A stretch of 42,558 nt of DNA from Spongospora subterranea f. sp. subterranea (lineage: Eukaryota > Endomyxa: Phytomyxea > Phytomyxea > Plasmodiophorida), in NCBI GenBank assembly GCA_049724395.1, contig JAUGWO010000306.1, positions 1-42,558 of the forward strand, in the 5' to 3' direction. Each line of letters begins with the position of its first letter. The stretch's first letter is position 1. Position numbers and translations under genes: made by a program. Shown in pieces: positions 29,379-42,200 of this stretch. Under the pieces are notes generated by a model. That model had not been told where the DNA came from. It saw only the letters and a list, made by a program, of their open reading frames with translations, and did no database searches.

Positions 29379-32300
29379 TGCCCCTTCATGTAGAACCGTG
29401 TTGTAAAGTGCGTCTCGGTGATGAATAAAAGGTGACGTTTTGCTGGTAGCGCTTTTGTTAATATATCTGCCTTCATCGATTCAGTTGGACAGTACTTGAT
29501 TTCGATACGTCCTTCTTGAATAACCTGTCTAATAAAGTGATAACGCACGTCGATATGCTTGGTTCGTTGTTTGTTGGTGTGGTTCTTTTCTAAGAAGATT
29601 GCCCCTTGATTATCCTGATGTATGACGGTGGTCAGTTTCTCCTCTCGCAGCTGTAGTTCCTCCAGCAAGTCTTGTAGCCAGATAACTTCTTTAATGGCGT
29701 CGGAGGCTGCCATGTATTCAGCCTCTGTTGTAGATAATGCTACTGATGGCTGTTTCTTGCTTTTCCATGAAATGATGTTGCTTCCAAGGTTGACGATCCA
29801 TCCTGTTATAGATTTCCTGTCTTGTATATCATTCGCGTAATCGCTATCTGCCCAGCATTCGATTTTGAAGTTGCTTTTCCGGTAGACGATGCCAATATTC
29901 CTTGTCGAAGCGAGATACTTGATGATCTTTTGTATCGTCGTCCATAGTGTCTTGGTCTGTCTAGTGACATGTCGACTTACGTTGTTCACAGCAAACGCTA
30001 TGTCTGTCTTGTGGTATTTGTAAGATACATTAATCCTGCAATTGCTTGTCTGATTGGGTAGATGTCCATCGCTTTGTCGTCAGACGTGGGGTCGTATGGC
30101 TTTGGCATTGGTACTTGCACGGATTTGCTGTGTTCTTGTCCATATTTACTTATTAATTCCTGGGCGTACTTGGCTTGCGTCAGGGTTATTTCGCCTTTGG
30201 AGTAAATGGCTTGTATTCCTAGAAACTCTTGAAGTTCTCCTATGTCTTTCATCTTGAAGTTTCGGCTCATAGTTGTTGATATGCGATTTATTTCGTTTTC
30301 GTCGCTGCCTGTTATCAAGATGTCATCTACGTAAATTCCGAGAATTGTGGTATCTTTGGCTTCATGTTTGAACCAAATGCATGGCTCCTTGTTCGATTGT
30401 GTGTATCCTTGTCTTTTGATCAGGTCGAATAATGCTTGTTGCCAGGCTCTCCCAGCCTGCTTCAGACCGTACAGGGCTTTGTTCAGAAGGCAGACGTATT
30501 TCTCCCTCCCGTTGTGGACAAAACCGTCGGGCTGTTCTATGTAGATCGGGGTGAGTAGCGGCGCATTTAAATAAGCAGTTTTGAAATCTTTCTGGTGGAT
30601 TTTCCACCCTTTGTTAATAGCGATACATACTATGATCCGGAGTGACGTATATGTGAGTACCGACGAGTAAGTGTCCTCGTAGTCGATGCCGTAACGTTGT
30701 GAGTACCCTTTTGCGACTGGGCGGGCTTTATGCGTAATGTCGCCGGTAGGATCTCGCTTGTATGTGAAGATCCAGCGTCCCTTGATTGCTTTGGTGCCAG
30801 GGGGAACCTGAGTTAATGTCCAGGTTTCGTTATCTTTGTGAGATTTCATCTCGTCAAGTGCAGCTTGATGCCATGCGTTTGCCTCAGGGTGCTGCATTGC
30901 CTCGGAATAAGTGTCTGGGCATTTGGTCGTCGCGTTATTGGCTTCATATTCGTTAACAATTGCCATTGGATCAGGGTCCTCTTGGATTTCGGCTTGTCGA
31001 TCTTCTCTGCGAATTGTGGTCTCGTCAAATATTACGTCGCGATTGATTATGATCTTTTTGTCGTCATATCTTTCCAGAATATATCCCTTCTGGTATTGTG
31101 CGTATCCGAGTAGTGTGCATTTCACTGAAGTTGGTTCTAGGGATGACCGTAATGATTTCTCGATGTTGGCGTATGCGATGCATCCGAAGGGTCGCATGTA
31201 GCTGACGTCTGGTTTACGTTTGAACCAGATCTGATATGGCGTCTTCCATGATATTTCTTTGGTCGGCAGTCTATTCAGTGTGTATACAGCATATCGTACT
31301 GCGAATGGCCAATATTCGCTCGGTAGGTTTGATGCGATTAGGAGGCACCTCGCCATTGACATGATTGTTAGGTTCTGTCGCTCTGCGAAGCCGTTTTGCT
31401 GTGGGCTGTGCGGGACCGTCCTTTGGTGCTTTATGTTTTTCTGTAGGTTGAAGGTTTCCATTTGACTATTAACATATTCAGCACCATTGTCAGTGAGGAA
31501 GGATGTCATCCTTAGGTTTGTTTCCGCTTGTGCATCTGTGATAAAACGTTTCAGCGCGTCGAGAACCTCGTCAGCTGTTTTGTGTTTGAGAAATGTTAGC
31601 CAGCACCATTTTGAGTATAAGCAGTTGAATGTTACGTAATATCTATATCCCTCCTTGTTTGGTGTTAGCATTGGTCCTTTTAGGTCGGATGAGATAATTT
31701 CAAATTCTCGTCGAGGCTTCGATTTGCGTTCGCTTGGAAACGGTTGTCTCCGGGATTTTCCTTGTACACATTCGTTGCAGAAAGCTCTCTCCTTATTTGT
31801 GATGGTTATTCCATCCGTTGTTTCTGTAATGTGCTTCAGGCGTGCGTCTGAAGCATGCCCGAACCGCTTGTGTGCCAGGTCCAGTGCGATGCTGGAGTAT
31901 GTGCTGATCTGTTGGGTGTCGTCAATGAAGTGTAGCCCGTTTTTCTTTTGAGCTGTTATGATGGTTTCGCCCTGTGAATTCATGACAAACAATTTGTCCT
32001 TGATGACCACTGTCAGCCCTAGGTCTGTAATGGATCTAGTCGCAATTAGCGTTTTTGTAATCTGTGGCACAAATAACACGTTGTTGATTACAATGCTTGG
32101 GTTGCCATTTAACCTCAATTTGCCTTTCCCGTATGCAGGTGACGTTTTTCCGTTGCTGCTCACGATCTGGAGTGGTTTTCCCAGTTTCTCATAATCGTGA
32201 AGGATATTCTTGTTATTCGTCATACTTGCGTTCGCACCGCTGTCGATTAGATATCCGTGTTGCGGTGTGTCTTTCGTCGTCTCAGTATGATATCCAGTGA

Positions 32301-33258
32301 ATGATGCGTCGACGTCGTCCTTTGTTTGTTGTTTTAGGAAAGCGCTGTTGGACGTCATTTGTCCATTTCGTCGTTGTTGTTCGTTCTTGCTCCGTAGTTC
32401 CGGATGTAGTACCCAACACTCTTCGTTCGTATGCGTTGAACGGTTGCATCTGGTGCAATGTTTCGTCGACTTCTTGAATCGGCGGTTTTTGTTGGTCTGT
32501 CTGTATTCTGTATGCAAGTTTTTCAGTTCAGGTTCGGTCACCTTTATGGCGCTTCCTTCGCGAGCTGCAGTCATCAGTAGGTTGGTTATTCGCGGTATTG
32601 TAGATACTTGCGATGCTCGTGCTGCAGTCTTGATTTGGTTATATGTTTCGGGGAGTCCGTCGAGTGCCTTTGTACAGATGGCCAGCTCGGTCAGCTGTAT
32701 GTCATATACTCTCAGATCGTGGTACAGCTCGATGATCTTGTCAAGGTACTGTTTCATTGATTGTGTTGGTAGCTTCTTGTGGTGGATGAATTGCATGAAT
32801 AAATTATCGGCCTTCGCTGCAGCAGTTTGTTCGTATATCTCCTTCAGTCGTGTCCATATTTCAACTGTCGTTTTACATGTAGATACTTGCTTGTATTGAG
32901 CTTGTGGAAGCCGAAGGTGTATTTGTGCTGATGCCAACTTGTCATTTCGCACTTCGTGTCTCATGTTTGAATTAGGCGGGTGAGTTAAGTATGTGTCTAT
33001 ACCCATGATTATGAACTGTAGTTCAAGTTTCCGCTTAAATTCATCCCAGTTGTTTCCGGTGAAGTCTGGGATCAGTTTCAGGCCCGAGTTGTAGTTAGAT
33101 AAGTTTAACTCATCTTGTAGTGTGTGTTCCGTCCTTGTGTGGACATTTTCGCCATCACCTTGTTCGGTGTGTTGATCGGGGTTATTGTCTTGTGCGACAT
33201 TTCGATCGTTGTCAGCGCCTTGTTCGGCGTTGTCTTGGCTGCTTCTCGTCATCACCAT
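29366..33258 (-). mobile_element. Gag-Pol coding region of the copia element
   Basis: Domains run in copia order. Gag comes first, with a zinc knuckle (CTRCNRSTHTNEEC). Protease follows (YLIDSGANASMTNN), then integrase (HKRFGHA and CNECVQGKSRR, then DNGAEY and PQQNGFAERQN). Reverse transcriptase has FKTAYLNAPL, YGLKQAGRAW and YVDDILITG. RNase H has STTEAEYMAASDA, KHIDVRYHF and DILTKAL. Integrase before reverse transcriptase separates it from gypsy elements. The start is the ATG shortly after the 5' LTR. It is treated as a fossil; it looks nearly whole. Confidence 0.93.
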
Positions 33259-33297
33259 TTGCTATGCGTAGTTATGTAAGCTACTGGGACTCTTAAT

Positions 33298-33407
33298 CTC
33301 TCAGATGATGACGAGATAGATGATCCAAAGGAAGTGATTTATTTAGGATCGAAAAGGACCACAAAGTACAGTCGGTACAGGTGATACATGATGATTATAA
33401 TCTAACA
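33298..33407 (-). repeat. Copia 5' LTR (110 bp)
   Basis: It matches 29269-29378 and lies about 40 bp before the Gag start. At 110 bp it is short for a copia LTR. Confidence 0.9.
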
Positions 33408-33848
33408 TTGTGCCATCATAGTACCTTTTGGGTCAGTTGGTAACTGTGTATCTCGGGCGCAGTTCCTAACAGTATGATGGCTAATAAGGTCGTGAGTTCG
33501 ATTTCCTTAGTTTTCACAGCATTTTGGGGTCACTCGCGGCTTACATGTAACGACATGGGGGTTGCCTTATATACCTTTCGTGGTCAGACTTCCCCGCCTG
33601 ACTGGATTTTTTCGTCTTCTTCCTTCTCTCTCAACTGTCTTATATCGTTTCTATGCTCACCAGTCAGAGGATAATCTAGGAAGTCGCACGGGGGCTGGAA
33701 GGTCATGGGGGTCGCTCCTAAACAGGGGGATACTGTCATGATCCAAAAGTCTTAGGTATATAAGGACCCGAGAATGATGGCCTTGTGCCATCATAGTACC
33801 TTTTGGGTCAGTTGGTAACTGTGTATCTCGGGCGCAGTTCCTAACAGC
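33408..33848 (+). mobile_element. Ty3/gypsy-type LTR fossil: LTR piece, short interior, LTR
   Basis: A 65-bp sequence (TTGTGCCATCATAGTACC ... GTTCCTAACAG) occurs at 33408-33473 and at 33784-33848. The second lies in a fuller LTR (about 33737-33847) that starts TGTCATGATCC, has TATATAAGG, ends CTAACA and follows a purine tract (AAACAGGGGGA). The first is the 3' part of a like LTR, cut by the copia element. Only about 260 bp of interior remains. It is old and broken. Confidence 0.7.
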
Positions 33849-35170
33849 CAGATGGTCCTGGCCCAGCGACGACAGTTCCTGCTCCCCCGGCATCAGTCCC
33901 AGCAAAGACTGCTCGGATTCTCCAGTGTCTCTATTGCCAGTCTGTAGATCACCTCGTTCAGACCGCCCTACCTGTCCTGCTGAACGCCGCAAGCAGTTGC
34001 TCCAAGAACTTCGCGATCGCATGCAAGCCAGAGCTCCACGTCACCCCTCCGTACGTAGTGTCCATTCCCGTTCTTCCCCAGCATCACTGCCTCTCGCCAT
34101 GTTTTCCGCTGAATTGGCTATCCCTTATTGCTTGGATACTGGTGCGGATGTTTGTGTTATGTCGGTGGACGTAGTAAAGCGTCTGACCGTCCTCGACGTC
34201 CCATTCCATCGATGTGCCAGTCCGACTTCCTCGGTTTTTTTCTGTTCACCCAACTGTCCCAGTGAAGGTTGAATTCTGCATTATTGTGCCATCGGTGACC
34301 TTCCTCACCACACCGGTTCCGTGGTGTTACACTCCGTTCGGTTTCAGATTGTGTCATCTTCTCTCAAGGAGGTTCTCATCTGCAAGCCCGTGTTGGACTA
34401 TATCGAGCTTAATGTCCAGGATATGTTTGAAACCATATCTCATTCGAATCCCGAGTTCGATGTGTCCGATGTTCGTGAATTGTCACCATCTGGTCTTCAT
34501 CGCGTCGGTTGAATGTCAGATTGGACAGCACAGACTACTTCTTCTGATTGCGACTCAGATTCCGAGGCTTTCCATGTCGGTGATGTTCCACCTGACCTAG
34601 TTCACTCGGCAATGCAAGAGGTGGTGTCACAGTCGGACCTATTGGCAACTCATGAAAAAGTCCAGCTAGTGTCGCTGTTAACGGAATTTTCAGACATTTT
34701 CCGCCTGTGTTTGATATGTCTTTTCATTCTTCGAGAAGGGAAAGTGTGGCCCGGGCTTCCGCCCTAGGCCGTAATTCTCCGCGCAATAAATCACTTGTTT
34801 TATTACTTCAATCTATCCTCGTGATCTTCTCTATAATACCTCCTTCCTACAGCTCATTCCCTCGGGATTGACGACAGAGACGATCTGTCAGCATTTGTAG
34901 ACTTTTTTCCCTGTTTGGAGGAAACGGCAGCTTTTACTGTGGCGGAGTCTCTATTTGATTGGTTTACCAGATATGGAGTTACTTATACCTGGGTATCTGT
35001 GGCGCGGGCCCCACTCATCCCGCGCATTTACCCTGTCATGGTGTATTTGTGTCTAAAAAAAAACCGCACTCGGATTATCACCAATTGGTCAGCTTGGTTC
35101 CTGTCTGTCCCTGTTGGTGGCAGGCATGTCCGGGTGAGTGTTGGACATGAGTTCGAAACCCCGTGAGTGA
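33849..35170 (+). mobile_element. Ty3/gypsy fossil: protease and pol remnants
   Basis: Downstream of the LTR at 33737-33847 the plus strand shows a retroviral-type aspartic protease (IPYCLDTGADVCVMS, about 34120-34165) and degraded pol sequence (LLTEFSDIF near 34675 and further pieces to about 35170). It is heavily broken and truncated at the right. Confidence 0.6.
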
Positions 35171-35698
35171 TGGAATTTTGGGAGACCCCCCAAGGTTGCA
35201 TCCAATACGGAAAAATAGAGTGAATGTTGAGCACGAAGGTCTGACCACGTGGCCTCTAATGAATGTGGGAGAGCGAGCTGCTTGCAGTAAACTCGGAAAC
35301 TCTGGATAGGAAATGTAATCAGGTGGGGGCAGGTCCCATTCGGTGTGGTCGTTAGGACAGATTATGTTGCTGAATCCAGCTGGTCTAATAGGTTCCTTCA
35401 TTGGATACCCAAGCTACTTGTAGCGGCCAGGCGGAAGTAGGGAAAGCCTGGTAGTACACAGGCTTACTCAACCCATAAGAACCCGCGATCCTTTGTATAC
35501 CATACCATACCATCACCAATTGGTTGTGCAAGATATCTTGCCGATCCGAGACATTATGGTTGCCTTACATCCTAGGCGACCATCATATTACGTCGTACGA
35601 ATAGCGTTTGTAACCCGAACGAGTTACAAAGGCCTTTACAACAAACTAAGGGTTATTGCATTTAATCTAATTTGTTTATTTTTTGCTTTGTCCCGTCA
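35171..35698. other. No gene seen
   Basis: GAGTTCGAAACCCC near 35150 looks like a pol III B-box, but no A-box was found upstream. The rest of the stretch shows no frame or repeat of note. Confidence 0.4.
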
Positions 35699-36053
35699 TG
35701 GCCGGAGGCAAGGGCAATTTCGTTCTGGATGAGGAAGAGATGAAGGACCCAGCGGAATATTCGGAACCAGTGGAATCATCGCGAAGGGGAGCGGAAAACC
35801 CGATTCCAAAGCGGCGTTGGTTCAATATATAGACCAACGTCTGGATGAAAAATTTTCCAGATTCGAGGAGCTGATATCGAAGAAATTATCATTGATATTA
35901 ACCAAGGTGATGGAACCCGATCATATTCCCCCAAATATCCAGCAGGAGGTTAAATATAAAATCGACACACCCGAGTCGCCGGAGGTTCTTGTTAGGCACG
36001 TCAAGGATATACCACTGAAAGGACTCCCGCGGTTTGCCGAGCACATATTGTGA
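35699..36053 (+). mobile_element. Unassigned gag-like reading region (possible retroelement fossil)
   Basis: A charged N-terminal stretch beginning MAGGKGNFVLDEEEM leads into a helical, coiled-coil-like stretch (YIDQRLDEKFSRFEELISKK) and a Pro-rich part, ending GLPRFAEHIL. The composition and its place beside LTR elements suggest the start of a gag region, but no diagnostic motif is present. It is broken. Confidence 0.3.
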
Positions 36054-36139
36054 AAGTTGATGTTGCTCAAACAGATGCAATAGCTGAATGAATTTATTAT
36101 TGTGGCGTAATTGCTTAGGGAAATGGCTATTTATAGCTC

Positions 36140-36641
36140 AATGCGTAAAGTCCGTACCGTCAGCTTTATGTCATGCTCTTGCCGTGGTTGCGCCGACTGG
36201 AGGTACGCACTTTCTTGGAGAATGTCGCATGTTTCTGATACCATATTTGCGCAGCAGTACGTGGCTCTGTAGTGTAGTTGACAACTGGAGGCAGGGTGTA
36301 CTGGTTGTCATGATCCTTCGGGATCTCAGTGATAAGATTACCGCCGGAGTCCAGAATCTTGCATGTGTTGCGTCTGAATTCAAATTCTAAGCCATCCGAC
36401 GTCGCTTGACCGATGGAGATGAGGTTTGCGGAGAGTTCGGGAACGAGCGATACTGGAGAGATGTTGATAGTTCCGAGGCATGATTGGATTTTAAAGGTGC
36501 CGCTAGCCGTGGAGCGCAATATGGCGTTGTTTGCCACCCTGATGGTTAGAGGATTGTATGCGGGCAAAATCTGCTCAAGCGTCGAGGGATCAGAGTTCTA
36601 AAGTGGTAGGACGGTAGTCGAACTGGGCTAAGGTACCCGAA
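36140..36641 (-). mobile_element. Copia fossil: protease-region piece behind an LTR
   Basis: The minus strand reads a copia protease-proximal segment (PELSANLISIGQATSDGLEF, compare GLSNNLLSIGQATSDG in the plus-strand element at about 40520). It lies shortly after the LTR at 36642-36811, so most of gag is missing. It is truncated and old. Confidence 0.65.
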
Positions 36642-36811
36642 ATCTCTCAGACAATTTAATGCCTGGCCTTTATTAGTGGAGAAAAGCAGTGATTATTTAT
36701 TGACATCTCGTCAGATATAAATACAAACTCCGTGGTGCTCAGCAGTTATGGGACCTCACTTCATACAGGGCATCATATTGAATTAAATAGAACCTCGTAT
36801 TTCAGCACGTC
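36642..36811 (-). repeat. Copia LTR shared by two partial interiors
   Basis: On the minus strand it starts TGCTGAAATACGAGG just after a purine tract (CTCGAGGGGACG) and ends TGTCTGAGAGA, the same ending as the young copia LTRs. It serves as the 3' LTR of the pol piece at higher coordinates and as the 5' LTR of the protease piece below it. Confidence 0.6.
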
Positions 36812-39205
36812 CCCTCGAGGTTGTATCTCGGTTGCTTGTGTCTATGATGCCCATCTTGTTGCGACACCAACCAAACTTCAGTGTATCGAGCGACTTTGTC
36901 ATTACGTCGGCAACCATTTCCTTTGTTGATATTGGCTTGACGTCGATAATTCTGTCCTCAACAAGCTTTCTAGTATAGTGATATTTGACGTCAATGTGCT
37001 TTGTACGAGCGTCAGTACGATTATTCTTGCCAATAGCGACGCATCCTCGGTTATCCTCGAATACGACTGTGGGTTGTGGACATGCAGAGCCGATCTCTTG
37101 GAGAAGTTGACGAAGTCAGTACGCTTCCCTTGCTGCGGAACATAGTGCTATATATTCTGCTTCGACAGATGATAGAGAGACGGATGATTGAAGCTTAGAC
37201 TTCCACGAAACGGGCCCCCCTGCGAGCATGAAGGCAAAACCTGAAGTTGATCTTCTTGTGTCGGGATCACCTGCCCAATCAGAATCAGAGTAACCAAAGA
37301 GATCGGAACTGCCCTGTTCTTGACGATGATATGTGATGCCGAAGCTGGTGGTTCCTGCCAAATAACGAAGAACCCGCTGTGCAGCAACCCAGTGGGGCCT
37401 ACCAGGATTGCTAATAAACCTGCAAAGGGATCCGACAGCCGTGCTGATATCTGGGCGAGTGTTGCTTGCTAACCAAATCAAACTACCGACAAGCTCACCA
37501 TAGGGAACTTGTTTCATCGCTAGTACATCTTCTGACTCTGAGGGTGAAGAAAGGGAGGATAAATGAACACCAGGTTGCTGAGGAGTTGAAGTTGGATTTC
37601 AATCAAACATGTTGAACTTCATCAAAAGCTGCTTAACATATTCCTCTTGGTCTAACGAAATTGACCCGGTCTTCTCATCACGATGAATTCTCAGGCCGAG
37701 AAGTCTGGTTGGTACTCCGAGGTCAGTGATGTCGAACTTCGAAGACAGCTGATCGATGACTTCTTGACAGAAGTTGGTGTCGTTGTGAACAAATAGGATG
37801 TCATCAACATGGACTCCGAGAGCTAGAAAACTGCCATCACGACGAATTGTATAAATGCATGGATCAGCCTTAACTTTCTTAAGTCCAGCGTCTTTGGTCA
37901 AAAATTTGTCTAGTTTAGAGTTCCAAACCATTCCAGCTTGTTTCAATCCATAGAGAGCTTTGTTCAATCGGCAAACTTGATGTTTTTGACCATGAACAAC
38001 AAATCCCTCAGGTTGCTGCATAAAAATATCTTCTTGTACGTCGCCGTTGAGAAAAGCCCCAACGATATCAATTTGTCGGATCTGTAGATTGTGTTGAGCA
38101 GCAATAGCAAGTAACACACGCATTGACGCCTGATGAGCAACAGGGGCAAAGGTTTCATCGAAATCAACTCCATGTCTTTGTGAGAATCCTCGAACCACCA
38201 AACGGGCTTTAAACTTCCTGATAGAGCCATCCCCAGAAAGGCTTGGTTTCACCGTTAAAACCCATTTACACGAGATAGCCTTTCGTCCGGGAGGCAAATC
38301 CTGTAAACTCCAGGTTTGAAAATCTAACATCTGTTGATACTCAGCTCGAATCGCGTCATACCAATGACCAGCGTGAGGACTGCTCAGGGCTTCAGTCAAA
38401 TTAGCAGGAATTGAAACTAACGAAACGTGAATTTCGGAAATTGCGGGTCGTGGTAGTGCAACACCATCTGCTGGAAGATTCGATCGTGACAGTCCAAAAA
38501 CACGTGCAGCGTTACATTCTCAAAATTCAGTCGGAGGACCACGGATACGAGATGACCGCCGCACCGCCGGTTCAATTGAATCCACGACTTGGCTAATAGG
38601 TTCTTCTCGTAAAGAATTGGCACCCTCTTCAGGGTCTGATTCGGTGAGCGATGCGTGGGAAGATGACAGTAGATCCTGTGAACTGAATGTAGCATCTGAC
38701 TGAGAGATAGAAGCGTTCTCAGAAATGAGGTCGTCGTCAGTTTGCTCAAGTGTAGTGTCCAATGTGTTAGGTAATCTCTCTGAGGGAGGTAGCGGATCAG
38801 GGTCGAGAATAACTTGGTCTGCAGTTGACTCCGGTGACCGTTTGCATTCTGATATTTGCCTCTCGAATCCAAAAGAAAAATTGTGTTCATCGAACTCGAC
38901 GTCGCGACTGGTGTATTGCTTATTGTCCAAAGGGTCGAACAGTAAATACGCCTTCTGGGAATTGGCATATCCAATGAAAACAGTTTTATGTGCGCGAAAA
39001 CTCGGTTTTCTTCGTGTATGATCCGGAATGCGTCGATATGCAGTGCTGTTGAATACAACTTGCCAGCCTCCAGTACGGACATTCTCCAAGAAAGGTGCGT
39101 ACCCCCAGTCGGCGCAACCACGGCAAATGCATAACATAAGAGTGACTGTGCGGACTTTGTATTTGGATTATTAGTGCACTCCCCCCTATATTCTCCCACC
39201 TATAC
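36812..39205 (-). mobile_element. Copia fossil: integrase end, reverse transcriptase, RNase H
   Basis: The minus strand carries the integrase C-terminal region and linker (about 39140-38500), reverse transcriptase (DIVGAFLNGDVQEDIFMQQP, YGLKQAGMVWN, VHVDDILFVHND; about 38400-37600) and RNase H (SVSLSSVEAEYIALCSAARE, about 37150). Gag and most of integrase are absent, cut off where the oppositely oriented element begins. It has several breaks and is moderately old. Confidence 0.85.
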
Positions 39206-39239
39206 ATGCTATAACCACGCAGTAATAAACCTCATTCTA

Positions 39240-42200
39240 CTATTACCTTCACATCGGAGACATCGATTTCCTTTAGATTAACAGTCGAATTGCCACCTCA
39301 TCAGGCCCCTACGTATACACTTCAATGTATCTTCTCACCACTGCACACATACACCTCACTGTATATTTCTACCAGCTTGTACATACACCTTAGTGTATCT
39401 TTTTCACCACTGCATACATACACCTCAGTGTATATTTTCTACCAGTTCATACGTACACTTTAGTGTATATTTCTCGTTATTCCCACACTTTCTCTTCTCC
39501 GCACCTCTACTTCAACTTCAGTTGCGATGAAAGAAATTTTTCAGACGATTCAAAAGTTCTCCGGCAAAGACACCGATGACCTGTTACTATGGCAACAAAA
39601 GGTAGTGATGTATCTATCGACAAAGGATCTGGAATTATGCGTTGAGAAAGACCCTGATGCTAACGCGACTCCGGACCAACTACGCAAAGACAAGAAAGCT
39701 AAGTCCATTTTATGCAGCTGCATTGATGACGTGATTGTCGGCGCAATAATGAAGGAAACAACGGCACACAAGGCGTGGGCGCTTCTTGAAAGCCTTTACC
39801 GCAAGAAATCACGATCCACCAGAACCAGACTCATCGCCGAGTTTTGGAACTGCACAAAGAATGACGCCCCGATGGCCACTTACATTGCCACCCTTCAAGT
39901 TTTACAGTCAAAGCTCCGCGCTATCGGAAAGGATATGACAGATGAAGACATGACTGATCGCCTACTATCAGGCCTCCCATCTTGTTTTGACGCATTCACC
40001 GTCACGTTGGATACACTCAGCGAAGTCAAGTTTGCCGCTACTGCCGCGTCGCTCATCAATTTTGAAGCCCAACTCGAGCACAGGTCTCGTGAAGTGTCGG
40101 CAGTTTCCATCCTGCCTCGAGCATGCGCTACCTCAGTCAAACGACATTCTCGCTGCAGCTATCACAACTCCAACTCGCATGACAATGCCCACTGCTGGGC
40201 ACAACATCCCGAGCTACGTCCGAAACATTTATTCACTAAACAGTCTGCCTCAGTCTATCCCCTCCAACGATCAAAAGTAGCTCCACTCTCCCAACAATCA
40301 GCTCATGAACACAGTGACGAATGGCTTCTTGACTGTTGCTGCTCAATGCACATGTGTCCCGAATCCTCTACCTTGCAGGAAGTCTGCCCGATTCCGATCC
40401 CGTGACAGTTACTATGGCAAATAATGAGAGTCTTTGCTCAACTGCAACCGGCAGCAGCAAAATAGGCACTGGAAATACCATCATCGATATTTCACCGGTA
40501 TTACACATACCCGGTCTTTCCAATAATCTTCTCTCCATTGGACAAGCAACTTCGGACGGACTATCGTTTTTGTTCAAGGGAGACTACTGCAAAATATTCA
40601 ACATCGACGGTAAACTTGTCGGCAAAGTTAAGAAGGATGCCAACAACTTGTACCCGTTCCCCTGATCATCGTAACATACCTCATCTACCGTTCGTTGCCT
40701 CATCTATTGCGACAAGCGTTAATCTGCATCAACTTTAGCTCAACCGCCTGGCCACATCAACAATGCCAATCTCGACGTAAACCTACAAGGCATCAATGGC
40801 GGTGAAAAGATCATACCCAATCAACGTTCCGGAGCTCTGCAATGGCTGTTTGATGGGGAAGATGCCAAGAGGCAAGATAGCGCATTTTCCAATAACTCCA
40901 CCAGCTCCACCCCTCGAAATCGTTCACAGCGATATTTCCGGACCTTTCCAGTTGATGGCATCCATTCTAGATCAAGATACTACATCACATTCCTAGATCA
41001 GCACACAAGGTATACCGTCGTTTATCTACTTCGAAGGAAATGCAGACTCTAGCAATCAAAACGTTCATCAGAATGGTCAATACTCTTTTCTTGGACAAGG
41101 GCTTCTCAGTAAAATACTTTCAAAGCGACAATGGCGGCGGATCTACTTCCAACGACTGTCAGGCGCTGTTTCAAGAACTGGGCATTGTGCATAGAAAAAT
41201 TGTTCCGTATCAATCAGAGCAAAATGGGATGATCGAAAGACTGAATCGCACAATCATGGACTGCGCAGAGAGCATACGATTCGGTGCAAACTTAAAGCAA
41301 AACTTCTGGACAGCCTCTGTTTGTACAGCCGTTTATCTCCTCAATCGCAGGCCCCACAGTCACCTATCGGAACACATGTCTCCATTCGAAGCCTGGCACA
41401 ATAAGAAACCAGACCTAATGCACCTGCGAACGTTCGGTTGATGCGTACATCCACCTTCCAAACCAGCTGCATCGCAAGCTACAACCAAGAAGCTCAATGG
41501 TAACATTTATCGGGTACGCCATGGAACAGAAAGGTTATCTCTTTTATTGCAGCTCTACCAACAAAATTACTGCCACTCGGTTCACTGACGCTGTCTTCGA
41601 CGAGAACTCTTTCACACGGGAAACCTTGGACCAGATTGATGACAACGCTCTCCAATTACACCTTGGCGACATTTTTTCAGACAATCCTCCCCAGGTCCCA
41701 CCAAACAACGATGATCCCGCTCCTGACGACGGTGACCTCATTCCTTCAACAGACGATTCCGCCCCAGAGGACAGTGACCGCATTCTTTCATCACACCTCG
41801 AATCCTCATCCCTGAGTACACCCAGCAAAAGTAGAGTTCATCTTGTCACCAATCAAATGCAAGCGAATCCGATGAGCCAGCTGTAGCTCAACCTGATATC
41901 CAGAATGCTGGAAGGGCAAGAAACACGCCGTGCTCCGGGGGAATGGTGGAAGGCACCTGCAGCCATGCTGGTGCAACAGCGAAACAATCACACTCTGCGA
42001 GCCACTCAGGTCACGATCCCGAAGTCGATGAGCGAAGCATTCGATTCAGAGAACGAGTTTTGCAAGGAATGGGCAGCAGCCACAAAAGCGGAATTTGACA
42101 GCTTACAACACAACAAAACCTGGGAACTTGTCAGACTTCCTAGCGGACGCAACGCTATTCAAAACAAATGGGTATTCAAGGTCAAATCAGACAGAGAAGG

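Larger units (their letters stand above)
29269..33407 (-). mobile_element. Copia LTR retrotransposon, near-complete and young
   Basis: The element lies on the minus strand. LTRs of 110 bp at 33298-33407 (5') and 29269-29378 (3') differ at about two positions, so the insertion is recent. They begin TGTTAGATTA and end CTGAGAG; the 3' LTR is preceded by a purine tract (GAAGGGGCA). It looks almost whole, with about one break in the coding region. No clear target-site duplication is visible; the right side adjoins a gypsy LTR piece. Confidence 0.93.

Noticed and set aside
33420-33505. A tRNA or SINE head suggested by GGTCAGTTGG and GAGTTCGATTTCC
   Set aside because: The first word lies in the repeated LTR sequence, the spacing of about 60 bp is too long for a simple tRNA, and no cloverleaf could be drawn.
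35100-35170. A SINE with a pol III B-box (GAGTTCGAAACCC)
   Set aside because: No A-box, tail or second copy was found.
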